From Paracoccaceae bacterium (GTDB lineage Bacteria; Pseudomonadota; Alphaproteobacteria; Rhodobacterales; Rhodobacteraceae), in NCBI GenBank assembly GCA_002402045.2, contig NVUX02000097.1:1-33834 (forward strand): a stretch of DNA of 33,834 nucleotides, in the 5' to 3' direction. The notes below the pieces were generated by a model. The model was not told where the DNA came from and ran no database searches. It worked only from the letters and a program-made list of their open reading frames with translations. Below, piece after piece: positions 26,920 to 33,834 of this stretch. The stretch's first letter is position 1; each line of letters opens with the position of its first letter. Both the position numbers and the translations under genes were made by a program.

Positions 26920-28431
26920 TTATCTATTGCCGGGCGACGTGGCAAACAGGTTCGCCTCAAGCGCGGCTTGCTTCAAGGCCTTGGATTTATTAACAGTTTC
27001 TTCAAATTCCGCTTCAGGGTCGCTGTCATACACAATGCCGCCACCGGCTTGCACATATAGCGTTTGCTCACTGATCACCGCCGTGCGCAGGGCAATGCAG
27101 ATATCCATATCCCCGTTGCAGGAAAAATAGCCAAACCCGCCGCCATAAACCCCGCGTTTTTCGCTTTCAAGCTCGTCAATAATCTCCATCGCCCGCACTT
27201 TGGGCGCACCCGAAACCGTGCCCGCAGGCAGGCCCGCCAGCAGGGCGCTCAGCGCATCGTGCTCATCTGAAAGCACACCGTTCACGTTGGAAACAATGTG
27301 CATTACGTGCGAATAGCGCTCAATAATAAACTGTTCATTCGGGTCCACGGTGCCAATTTTAGCCACACGGCCCACGTCATTGCGGCCAAGGTCAAGCAGC
27401 ATCAGGTGCTCGGCGCATTCCTTTGGGTCGGCCAGCAGTTCCTTTTCCAGCGCCAAATCTTCTGCTTCATTCGCGCCGCGCTTTCGCGTGCCCGCAATCG
27501 GCCGAATGGTTACCCGCTCACCCTTCACCTGCACCAAAATCTCGGGGCTGGCCCCCACCACCTGATAGCTGCCAAAATTGAAATAAAACATATAGGGCGA
27601 AGGGTTTGTGCGCCGCAATGCGCGATAAAGCGTAAACGGTGGCAGGGTAAACTTTTGCGACCAGCGCTGCGACGGCACCACCTGAAAAATATCGCCCGCG
27701 CGAATATATTCTTTCGCCTTTGCGACCATCTCGAAATAGGCGTCCTTTGTCATATTGCTAACGGGCTCGGCAGGGGCTACCTCGGCCACCTCACTAATAC
27801 CCGCTACTGCCGGGCGATCCAGCTCGCGCAGGGCATCAGCCACCCGCTCGGCCGCTTGGGCAAAGGCCGCGCGTGCTGTCAGGCCCGAATTGGCCCAAGC
27901 TGGCGAAATCACAATCACCTCACCCTTCACACCATCAACCACCACCACAACCGATGGCCGCTGCATCACCGCATCCGGCAGGCCAATCGGGTCTGGGTTC
28001 ACATTGGGCAGGTTTTCCACCAGCCTAATCATATCATAGCCCAAAAAGCCAAAAAGCCCCGCCGACATGGCCGGCAGTTCCTCGGGCAGTTCAATCTTGC
28101 TTTCGGCCAGTAGGGCGCGCAGGCTGGTCAGCGGGTCCGCCGCCTCGTCAACAAATGCATTATCATCAAACCGCGCATCGCGGTTCAGGCTGGCCTGCTC
28201 GCCGTGGCACTGCCAAATCAGGTCTGGTTTCATGCCGATAATTGAGTAGCGCCCGCGCACTTCGCCGCCGGTCACAGATTCAAGAATAAAGCTATCCTTG
28301 CGGCCCTGCGTTAGCTTAAGCATCAGCGAAACCGGCGTATCCAGATCTGCCACAATCCGTGACCAAACCACCTGATTTTTCCCAGCATTAAAGGCTTTTT
28401 CAAAATCGGAGTAGGTTGGATTCAGGGTCAT
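26920..28431 (-). CDS. trpE: Anthranilate synthase component I
   Basis: TrpE makes anthranilate from chorismate with ammonia from TrpG, the first step of tryptophan synthesis. The 503-residue protein has an N-terminal regulatory domain (with L-E-S-V near residue 50, the tryptophan-binding L-L-E-S type motif) and the chorismate-binding domain: IFQVVPSQRWSQKF, ASPEILVQV, RPIAGTRKRG, LLDLGRNDVGRVA, VMHIVSNV, PAGTVSGAPKVRAMEIID and YGGGFGYFSCNGDMD. Feedback by tryptophan is expected from the motif. It starts four bases after the PpiD-like gene ends, so it depends on that gene's promoter or one inside it, and no leader peptide or attenuator fits there. Confidence 0.97.
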   Translation of the reverse strand: MTLNPTYSDFEKAFNAGKNQVVWSRIVADLDTPVSLMLKLTQGRKDSFILESVTGGEVRGRYSIIGMKPDLIWQCHGEQASLNRDARFDDNAFVDEAADPLTSLRALLAESKIELPEELPAMSAGLFGFLGYDMIRLVENLPNVNPDPIGLPDAVMQRPSVVVVVDGVKGEVIVISPAWANSGLTARAAFAQAAERVADALRELDRPAVAGISEVAEVAPAEPVSNMTKDAYFEMVAKAKEYIRAGDIFQVVPSQRWSQKFTLPPFTLYRALRRTNPSPYMFYFNFGSYQVVGASPEILVQVKGERVTIRPIAGTRKRGANEAEDLALEKELLADPKECAEHLMLLDLGRNDVGRVAKIGTVDPNEQFIIERYSHVMHIVSNVNGVLSDEHDALSALLAGLPAGTVSGAPKVRAMEIIDELESEKRGVYGGGFGYFSCNGDMDICIALRTAVISEQTLYVQAGGGIVYDSDPEAEFEETVNKSKALKQAALEANLFATSPGNR

Positions 28432-28435
28432 TGTA

Positions 28436-30310
28436 TTAGTTTCCGTTGAGGCTAAGAATGATCTGGTCGATCATGCCTTGGTTGACGGTTACGTCCGCGC
28501 TGCCAAGCATGGCATTGGCAAACAGAATGTAGATATCGCTGGCAATATCGTCTTTCAGCTGCGTTTGTGCCTGTGCCAGAAAGGTTTTGCCGTCATCAGA
28601 CAAGGGGTCAAATATTTGCACGCGGCTCACCTCGATAATGATCGCGCCGGTTGCTGTCTGGTAGGCTTTGGCCTCGCCTTCGGCTTGGTCGAAAAACTCA
28701 AGCGCCATCAATGGCGGCAAGCCTGAAGGCGGAGAGGTGCGGGTTACGCGCACCGCTATGTTGGGTGTTATCTCAAGCGCACCAAGGGTGGCTGCAAGGT
28801 CTGCGCCAGCGCCAATTTGCGCTACCAGCTCATCGGCATAGTCCTGCACTCGCTGCACCGTGGCCGCCGCCGTGGCACCGGCAACCACTTCTGCGCGGGC
28901 CTCCGAAAGGCTGCGCAGGGCAGCGGGGGCAATCTCATTCACCCGCAGTGCCAAAATGCCACCATTCGCAAGCTCAATCAGGTCACGCTCTTCGTCTATA
29001 TCGGCTGTCAGCGCCTCTACGTTAAAGGCGGGGTCCGTGGTAATGTGCTCAGTAGCGGCTGTGCTGTAATCAATGGTGAAAAGCACCATATCGGTCTCGT
29101 CGGCCAGCTCTTCCAAGCTCGCGCCGCTGGCAATCAAATCGTCAATATTTCCGATTTTTGTCAGCATCAGGCTGCCAGCCTGTTCGGCGGCCAGCGCATC
29201 CCGAATGTCTGCGCGCGCGTCTTCCAGCGATACGGTGCTGCTGTCTAGCGCTGCATTTACCCGAAAAATCGCTGGGCCAAGCGTGGCAGCCACCGGGCCA
29301 TAAAGGCCGGGCTCACTGCTGGCAAATAGCAGCTCGGCAGCGGCCGTAGAAAGCTGGTTGGCTCGCACAATGCCGATGCTATATTCATTCGCTGTCAAAT
29401 TGCGCTCACCGGCGATATCTTCAAAGCTGACATCACCTGTATCAAGCCGCGCCATGGCCTCGGCGGCATCGTCTGCACTGCCAAAAATAATGCGGTCCAC
29501 GATCCGCCGCTCGGGGGTGTTATAAAGGCTCTGACGGTCGTCATATACTTCCAGAATGGCCTCGTCTGTTATCTCAAGGTCGGTGGCCAGCATTTGAGGG
29601 CTTAGCATCGCATAGGTGATTTTGCGGGTTTCTGGCGTGGTAAAGGCCTCGGGGTTGGCGTCATAATATGCCTGAATCTCGGCCTCAGTTGGGTCTGTTG
29701 CCTCATCCGCTAGCACCGAAGCATCCACTTCGGCCCAGATGATATCCCGGGTTTCACCGATAAAATCCATCAGCACACGCGCTGCGGTTTCCTGCGGGCC
29801 AACAGCGCCCGAAATCGCGCCGCTTATCACGGTTTGTGTTTTGTCACTGCGTAGCAAGCTTTCATATTCTTCGCGGGTAATCCGCTGCTGGTTAAGCACC
29901 AAATCATATGTGGCTTCTGAAAAGACACCGCCGCCAACCTGAAAATTGAGGTTACTCAGCAAAACATCGCGCACGGCCTCGTCGCCCACCGAAAGGTTAA
30001 GCCGCTTGGCTTCGTTGGTGAGGGCGGCCAACACAAGCTGGCGGCGCAAGCTGGATTGATCAATCCCGAAAATACGGGCCTGCGCTAACGTGATATTTTG
30101 CCCAAACTGCTGCGAGGCGCGCCGAAGATCTTGCTGAAGCCCATTCAAATAAGCATCGGCGCTAATTTCCTCATTGCCTACCGAGGCGACAGTGCTGCCA
30201 CCGCTGGTTTGAAACGCGCCCGTAAGGCCAAAGCCGCCGAGGCCAAGGATTAAAAACCCCATCACACCCCAGACAAAAACACCGGATTTCTTTTTGCGCG
30301 TTTCAGTCAT
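28436..30310 (-). CDS. PpiD-like membrane-anchored periplasmic peptidyl-prolyl isomerase/chaperone
   Basis: The 624-residue protein has a cytosolic Lys/Arg start, one membrane helix (about 11-30, VFVWGVMGFLILGLGGFGL), a SurA-like N-terminal chaperone domain (about 40-170, with Q-x-L-R-R-A-x-x-Q-F-G and R-R-Q-L-V-L-A-A-L), then a PPIC-type parvulin region around 240-350 and a helical end. PpiD helps newly exported proteins leave the Sec channel. The parvulin part is weak in sequence, as in other PpiD proteins that lack isomerase activity. The ATG at 30310 has AGGGG eight bases upstream. The frame is open to 30427, but the added 39 residues come from a hairpin-rich spacer and are not protein-like. 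It is the first gene before trpE, as in other Rhodobacterales as far as I recall. Confidence 0.87.
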   Translation of the reverse strand: MTETRKKKSGVFVWGVMGFLILGLGGFGLTGAFQTSGGSTVASVGNEEISADAYLNGLQQDLRRASQQFGQNITLAQARIFGIDQSSLRRQLVLAALTNEAKRLNLSVGDEAVRDVLLSNLNFQVGGGVFSEATYDLVLNQQRITREEYESLLRSDKTQTVISGAISGAVGPQETAARVLMDFIGETRDIIWAEVDASVLADEATDPTEAEIQAYYDANPEAFTTPETRKITYAMLSPQMLATDLEITDEAILEVYDDRQSLYNTPERRIVDRIIFGSADDAAEAMARLDTGDVSFEDIAGERNLTANEYSIGIVRANQLSTAAAELLFASSEPGLYGPVAATLGPAIFRVNAALDSSTVSLEDARADIRDALAAEQAGSLMLTKIGNIDDLIASGASLEELADETDMVLFTIDYSTAATEHITTDPAFNVEALTADIDEERDLIELANGGILALRVNEIAPAALRSLSEARAEVVAGATAAATVQRVQDYADELVAQIGAGADLAATLGALEITPNIAVRVTRTSPPSGLPPLMALEFFDQAEGEAKAYQTATGAIIIEVSRVQIFDPLSDDGKTFLAQAQTQLKDDIASDIYILFANAMLGSADVTVNQGMIDQIILSLNGN

Positions 30311-30398
30311 TTGGTTCACCCCTGCATAAACTGTTTGCACCGTTTTATGGTGGGTTGAAGGGGGTGGCAAGCCAAAAGGGCGAGAACGGGGGCGGGCG

Positions 30399-30433
30399 TC
30401 GATTGATCGGGGGTTCGACCCCCTCACAATCGA
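30399..30433 (+). ncRNA. Hairpin resembling a tRNA acceptor/T-arm minihelix
   Basis: TCGATTG (30399-30405) pairs with CAATCGA (30427-30433), enclosing GGGGG-TTCGA-CCCCC (30409-30423). Read as RNA it can also be drawn as a seven-base acceptor stem with one mismatch joined to a T-arm with loop TTCGACC, but with no D arm or anticodon arm. It lies in the divergent spacer between the PpiD-like and DUF1801 genes. Whether it is transcribed is unknown. It could equally be a DNA palindrome for a regulator. Confidence 0.3.
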
Positions 30434-30434
30434 T

Positions 30435-30450
30435 ATATCGCAAGCGATAT
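30435..30450. repeat. Second palindrome in the same spacer
   Basis: ATATCG-CAAG-CGATAT is a perfect six-base inverted repeat with a four-base loop, one base after the larger hairpin. It lies about 50 bases upstream of the DUF1801 start. Possible roles are an operator or part of a double hairpin with its neighbour. Confidence 0.4.
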
Positions 30451-30498
30451 GGGGCGCTCCTGACGTGATTTGTCAGCATAGGTATGGTAGGGAAGGGG

Positions 30499-30873
30499 AT
30501 GAACATTGATGATGCAAATGTGGCGGCGGCCTTTAGCGCGTTTCCGGAGAACCTGCGTGCGGGGCTGCTGGGCCTGCGGGCGCGGATAAAAGCTGTGGCT
30601 TTGGCGGAGAATATCCCGCTGGAGGAAGCCCTGCGCTGGGGCCAGCCCGCTTATTTGGCGGCAAAAGGCTCTACCATTCGGCTGGGCACGCCCAAATCCG
30701 GCGGCTTTGCCATTTATACCCATTGCCAAACCTCGCTGATGTCTGATTTCAAAGCCATTTGCCCCGAGCTTAATTTTGAGGGCAACCGCGCGGTGCACTT
30801 TGCGGCCGGTGAAACGCCCCCCGCATCGCTAGAATTCTTGATAAGAGCCGCGCTCACCTATCATACCGCTTGA
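30499..30873 (+). CDS. DUF1801-domain protein
   Basis: The 124-residue protein carries the YdhG/YjbR-like DUF1801 fold: L-G-L-R-A-R-I-K near residue 27, E-E-A-L-R-W-G-Q-P-A-Y around 45-55 (the family W-G-x-P-x-Y motif), then T-I-R-L-G and a closing helix ending A-A-L-T-Y-H. Family members are small cytosolic proteins without an assigned reaction. The ATG at 30499 has GGAAGG close upstream. An ATG at 30484 has a poorer site. The gene is divergent from the PpiD-like gene and 31 bases before the ABC-F gene, so the two may be co-transcribed. Confidence 0.8.
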   Translation: MNIDDANVAAAFSAFPENLRAGLLGLRARIKAVALAENIPLEEALRWGQPAYLAAKGSTIRLGTPKSGGFAIYTHCQTSLMSDFKAICPELNFEGNRAVHFAAGETPPASLEFLIRAALTYHTA

Positions 30874-30904
30874 CCTTCACCGCTGGGCGGGCGATAGCAC
30901 GCGA

Positions 30905-32707
30905 ATGGCACCTTCACCGATCCTTACCCTATCCGAAATTATGCTCACCTTTGGCGGACACCCGCTGTTTGACGGGGTGGAGCTAACCGTTCATGCGGGC
31001 GAGCGCATTTGCCTCGTGGGCCGTAATGGCTCGGGCAAATCAACCCTGCTTAAAGTTATGGCTGGCATCATGGAAGCCGATGCTGGCGGCCGCTTTGTAC
31101 AGCCCGGCATGGCCGTGGCCTATATGGCGCAAGACCCCGATTTCAGCGGTTTTGAGACCCTGTTTGACTATGCCACCGACGGCCTAGACCCTGCCGATTT
31201 TTACCGCGTCGAAATCGCCATGGAAGGCATCAAGCTTTCCCCCGATATCCGCTGCGTAGACGCTTCAGGCGGAGAGCGCCGCCGCGCCGCCATTGCCCAA
31301 ATTCTCGCCTCCGAGGCCGATCTGTTGCTGCTCGACGAGCCGACAAACCACCTCGATATTGAAGCCATTTCCTGGCTTGAGGGCCACCTTGGCCAAATCC
31401 GCAAAGCCTTTGTGCTTATCTCGCATGACCGTGCCTTCCTGCGCGCGCTTACCCGTACCACCCTCTGGGTGGATCGCGGCATTGTGCGCCGTCAAAACAC
31501 CGGTTTTGAAGGCTTCGAGGAGTGGCGTGACAAGGTTTTTGAAGACGAAGACATGCAGCGCCACAAGCTTAAACGCCTGATAAAAGCCGAGGCCCGCTGG
31601 GCTGTTGAGGGCATTTCAGGCCGCCGGAAACGCAACATGGGGCGGGTGCGCCGTCTGCAAGATATGCGGGCGCAAAAAACGGCCGAGATCAAACAAATCG
31701 GCAGCGCAGCTATGGTCTTTGAGGGTGGTCCAAAATCTGGTCGCCTGGTGGTGGAAGCCCGCGAGATTTACAAAGCATATGACAAGCCGATCGTGCAAGA
31801 TTTCAGCCTGCGGGTGATGCGCGGCGACCGTATTGCGCTGGTTGGCCCCAACGGCACCGGCAAAACCACGCTGCTCAAAATGCTGATCGGAGAGCTTGAG
31901 CCTGATAGCGGCGAAATCAAGCTCGGCACCAATCTTTCGCTGGCGGTCTTTGATCAAAATCGTGAAGCGCTCGACCCCAAGCAATCCCTCTGGGATGCCC
32001 TGACCGGAGATCCCGCTCTTGGCGTTTCTGGCAATAATGACCAAGTTATGGTACGGGGAAATCCACGCCACGTTGTTGGTTATTTAAAGGATTTCCTGTT
32101 TTCCGAGGCCCAAGCCCGCGCCCCCATTAGCAGTCTTTCCGGCGGTGAAAAAGCCCGCCTGCTGCTGGCACGGATCATGGCGCAAGAAAGCAATGTGCTT
32201 ATCCTAGACGAGCCAACCAACGACCTCGATGTTGAAACCCTCGACCTGCTGCAAGAACTGATAAACGATTACGACGGCACAGTTATTCTGGTCTCCCACG
32301 ACCGTGATTTCCTTGACCGCGTAGCCGATACCACCATCGCCATGGAAGGCGACGGCAATGCGATTGTCTATGCGGGCGGCTGGTCAGATTACCAATCCCA
32401 GCGCGGCGCAGTGGCCGTGGAAGCCGCGGCGAAAGCCAAGAAAAAGGCTGGCCCCCAGTCCAAAACGGCGGCCCCAAAATCCGGCCTTAGCTTCAAGCAA
32501 GAGCACCGCCTGAAAGCGCTGCCCGATGTGATTTCCAAACTGGAAGCCGAGATCGGCAAGCTAGAAACCTTAATGGCCGACCCCGATCTTTTCACCATGC
32601 ACCCCGAAAAGTTCCAAAAAGCCAGCGACGCGCTGATTGCCCGCCACGACATGCTCTCGGACGCCGAGGCAGAGTGGATGGAACTTGAAGAGCTAAACGC
32701 CAGTTAG
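30905..32707 (+). CDS. ABC-F family ATPase (Uup-like)
   Basis: The 600-residue protein has two ABC domains and no membrane helices, which defines ABC-F proteins that act on ribosomes. Domain 1 has Walker A GRNGSGKST (39-47), signature SGGERRR and Walker B LLLLDEPTNHLD. Domain 2 has GPNGTGKTT, signature SLSGGEKARLLLAR and VLILDEPTNDLD. The charged linker between (about 210-270; K-R-L-I-K-A-E-A-R-W, then R-R-K-R-N-M-G-R) and the C-terminal coiled coil (about 535-600, after a Lys/Ala-rich hinge) are those of Uup. Uup-type proteins help ribosome assembly and DNA-related stability; the exact role here is inferred. The end overlaps the convergent cupredoxin gene by 15 bases. Confidence 0.92.
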   Translation: MAPSPILTLSEIMLTFGGHPLFDGVELTVHAGERICLVGRNGSGKSTLLKVMAGIMEADAGGRFVQPGMAVAYMAQDPDFSGFETLFDYATDGLDPADFYRVEIAMEGIKLSPDIRCVDASGGERRRAAIAQILASEADLLLLDEPTNHLDIEAISWLEGHLGQIRKAFVLISHDRAFLRALTRTTLWVDRGIVRRQNTGFEGFEEWRDKVFEDEDMQRHKLKRLIKAEARWAVEGISGRRKRNMGRVRRLQDMRAQKTAEIKQIGSAAMVFEGGPKSGRLVVEAREIYKAYDKPIVQDFSLRVMRGDRIALVGPNGTGKTTLLKMLIGELEPDSGEIKLGTNLSLAVFDQNREALDPKQSLWDALTGDPALGVSGNNDQVMVRGNPRHVVGYLKDFLFSEAQARAPISSLSGGEKARLLLARIMAQESNVLILDEPTNDLDVETLDLLQELINDYDGTVILVSHDRDFLDRVADTTIAMEGDGNAIVYAGGWSDYQSQRGAVAVEAAAKAKKKAGPQSKTAAPKSGLSFKQEHRLKALPDVISKLEAEIGKLETLMADPDLFTMHPEKFQKASDALIARHDMLSDAEAEWMELEELNAS

Positions 32708-33019
32708 CGCGCCCTTCATATTGGTATGAATGGAGCAGAAATACCCGCCGTCCATACCCGCAACAACCGCCACCTCGGCAGACTGTCCATTGCGCAAAGT
32801 CGGCGTGGTCCAAGACCTGTCATTCGCCGTTGCCGTATGCGGCGCGCGGTCATTATTGGTAAAAACCACGGTATCCCCCGCCGCCACCGCCAATGAAGCC
32901 GGCACAAACTTGAACCCCTCAATCGAAACTTGGTGTGTGGTGGCCGCATGGGCCAACTGCGGCAAAGCCGCCACGGCCCCCGTAGCGCTAAGAATTCTCA
33001 GAAATGAACGACGTTGCAT
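32693..33019 (-). CDS. Tat-exported type I copper protein (cupredoxin)
   Basis: The 108-residue protein begins with a twin-arginine signal (RRSFLRI, then a hydrophobic stretch, A-H-A-A near 24-27), so it is exported folded. The mature part of about 82 residues is a small plastocyanin/amicyanin-like fold with the type I copper ligands H61 (in NNDRAPHTAT), C95, H98 and M101 (in YFCSIHTNMKG). It should carry electrons in the periplasm; its partners are not encoded nearby. The small size is closest to amicyanin/pseudoazurin-like forms lacking the usual C-terminal extension. AGGGAG lies 10 bases before the start, partly inside a hairpin. Confidence 0.88.
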   Translation of the reverse strand: MQRRSFLRILSATGAVAALPQLAHAATTHQVSIEGFKFVPASLAVAAGDTVVFTNNDRAPHTATANDRSWTTPTLRNGQSAEVAVVAGMDGGYFCSIHTNMKGALTGV

Positions 33020-33030
33020 TATAGTTTTCT

Positions 33031-33047
33031 CCCTATGGTTTATAGGG
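33031..33047 (-). promoter_or_regulatory. Leader hairpin covering the cupredoxin ribosome site
   Basis: CCCTAT (33031-33036) and ATAGGG (33042-33047) form a perfect six-base stem with a five-base loop. On the mRNA of the cupredoxin gene the 3' arm contains most of the AGGGAG ribosome-binding site. This could limit translation or be accidental. Confidence 0.35.
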
Positions 33048-33134
33048 GGAGGCTAGCGGGGCAGGCGGCGCGGAGCAATGGGGCTCACGGGGATGTGTTT
33101 AGGATTTAAAAACCTGCAAAAAATTGATGTCAGT

Positions 33135-33709
33135 TTAAAAAAGTTTGCCAACCATAACTGCCAAAAATGCTAAAATAGTCCCTACAACAATTGTATCAAA
33201 ATGACGTCTAAAAAAACCTTGGTAGATTTCGAACCGAATGGATGTGGAAAAATTTGATATTGCAAGATTCAACAATAGAAAAATTGCCATTACAAAACTA
33301 AAATTCGAAAATGGCGGTTCAATTTTATCTATATGAATAGTCGTTTGATTTGATATGAATTCAACAATTTCCGTTTCAAAAAACAAATTCGAAATTGTCA
33401 CTAAGAATGCAAAAAAGAACGCGAAAGTATTTGTAAAACCATGATACCATGGCCTAAATTGTAGTAAGTGATTGATAGCTTTATCGGAATCGAATTTATT
33501 TGCGGGTGAGTATGTGAATACAGCTCCATTGCTTCTTGAAATAGTCAGCTCAAAATTTCTTGTATTATAATGAATGGGCATTTTTATCGCGCTGGCATAT
33601 TTCTTTATTTCTTCAATACCTTCCAACATTGTATTTTCATTTCTTCCGGACTTTACAGACAGCTCTATTATTTCTCCCTCGTCACTGCTGCTTTCAATGA
33701 AATCGATTA
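33135..33709 (-). pseudogene. AT-rich membrane protein gene, 5' end cut off by the IS
   Basis: About 190 codons of an unknown protein remain between the IS boundary and the TAA at 33135. A soluble part (I-E-S-S-S-D-E-G-E-I-I-E-L-S-V-K-S-G onward, to about residue 90 of the remnant) is followed by three hydrophobic helices (N-T-F-A-F-F-F-A-F-L-V, then S-F-V-M-A-I-F-L-L-L, then T-I-V-V-G-T-I-L-A-F-L at the C-terminus). I do not recognise the family. The open frame continues into the IS to 33815, but those first 35 codons are IS sequence read backwards. An ATG at 33743 inside the IS, with GGAG 13 bases before it, could start a fused protein. In one 60-base stretch (33121-33180) only 19 bases are G or C, far below the rest of the window, so this gene is probably foreign. 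Confidence 0.72.
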
Positions 33710-33726
33710 GGGCTTGTTGAGATTCA
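33710..33726 (+). repeat. Left terminal inverted repeat of the IS
   Basis: GGGCTTGTTGAGATTCA is the reverse complement of 100-116 over all 17 bases. After base 17 the two ends differ, so 17 bp is the repeat length with no mismatch. It marks the exact IS boundary in the membrane protein gene. Confidence 0.88.
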
Positions 33727-33782
33727 GGATTCACATTTGGCATAAGTTCTGATTCACTCCTTGCAAAGAGGAGGATTGAATT

Positions 33783-33834
33783 TTGAGCAACCGATTTATC
33801 ATCACCGATGCGCAATGGGCTTTGATGGAGCCGC
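33783..33834 (+). CDS. IS5-family transposase, N-terminal fragment
   Basis: The frame from TTG at 33783 reads (M)SNRFIITDAQWALMEP before the window ends. The phrase T-D-x-Q-W-x-x-(M/I)-x-P is the hallmark start of IS5-family transposases. GGAGG at 33770-33774, eight bases upstream, supports the TTG start. It is most likely the front part of the same kind of transposase whose end lies at 1-102. Confidence 0.83.
   Translation, partial: MSNRFIITDAQWALMEP

Larger units (their letters stand above)
33710..33834 (+). mobile_element. Left end of an IS5-family insertion sequence
   Basis: The element begins with the 17-bp terminal repeat at 33710-33726 and carries the start of a transposase frame at 33783, with a ribosome site before it. 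It continues past the end of the window. The bases before it are TTA, with TA matching the bases next to the other IS end at 117-118. Orientation is the same as that of the copy at the left edge. Confidence 0.88.

Noticed and set aside
27298-28113. Plus-strand open frame of about 271 codons opposite trpE
   Set aside because: It is rich in His, Arg and Gln, as expected from the reverse of a GC-rich gene, and trpE is certain.
30311-30427. N-terminal extension of the PpiD-like protein by 39 residues
   Set aside because: It is made from a spacer with hairpins, is Pro/Arg-rich and precedes a start with a good ribosome site and a typical cytosolic-tail-plus-helix N-terminus.
30399-30440. Complete tRNA gene at the TTCGA hairpin
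   Set aside because: No D arm, anticodon arm or CCA end can be drawn on either strand. Only an acceptor/T-arm-like hairpin is present.
1-33834. CRISPR array, toxin-antitoxin pair, restriction system or prophage
   Set aside because: I saw no regularly spaced repeats, no paired small toxin genes, no methyltransferase motifs and no phage structural genes on either strand.

Overview
The window looks like a chromosomal core region of an alphaproteobacterium, most likely of the Rhodobacterales (Rhodobacter/Roseobacter relatives). The supporting signs are LpxI rather than LpxH for lipid A, a direct-repeat SOS box of the form GTTC-N7-GTTC in front of lexA, the gltA/gltX/comEC/lexA/moeA/moaC/trpCDG/trpE neighbourhood, and a YibQ-type gene between trpE and trpGDC. 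No tRNA, rRNA, CRISPR array or recognisable defence system was found.

Layout. Positions 1-116 are the 3' end of an IS5-family insertion sequence. It abuts a minus-strand gene for a membrane-anchored, glutamate-synthase-like flavoprotein (116-1738). From about 1945 to 12749 runs one long plus-strand operon for cell growth and the envelope: pyrH, frr, cdsA, dxr, rseP, bamA, skp-like, fabZ, lpxA, lpxI, lpxB. It joins pyrimidine supply, ribosome recycling, phospholipid and isoprenoid precursors, outer-membrane protein assembly and lipid A synthesis. uppS and lpxD, which often sit in such operons, are absent here.

From 12739 to 15963, on the minus strand, lie gltX, gltA and a YbaK/ProX-type deacylase. 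comEC (plus strand) diverges from gltX and converges on lexA. lexA has a clear self-regulated promoter. From 24476 down to 18794 a tightly coupled minus-strand operon reads trpG, trpD, a DUF3592 membrane protein, trpC, moaC, a GIY-YIG/DUF4357 protein and moeA. It mixes tryptophan and molybdenum-cofactor synthesis with two unexpected passengers. A YibQ-like divergent polysaccharide deacetylase runs the other way, followed by a minus-strand group of a PpiD-like chaperone, trpE and a TDT-family transporter. The right part holds a DUF1801 protein, an ABC-F ATPase and a Tat-exported cupredoxin.

The last 0.7 kb is different. An AT-rich gene for a membrane protein is cut by the 5' end of an IS5-family element at 33710. 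The two IS ends, at the two edges of the window, share a perfect 17-bp terminal inverted repeat, lie in the same orientation and are each preceded by a TA dinucleotide. The window is therefore bracketed by two copies of what is probably the same IS, either as a real arrangement or because it is a contig that ends in a repeat.
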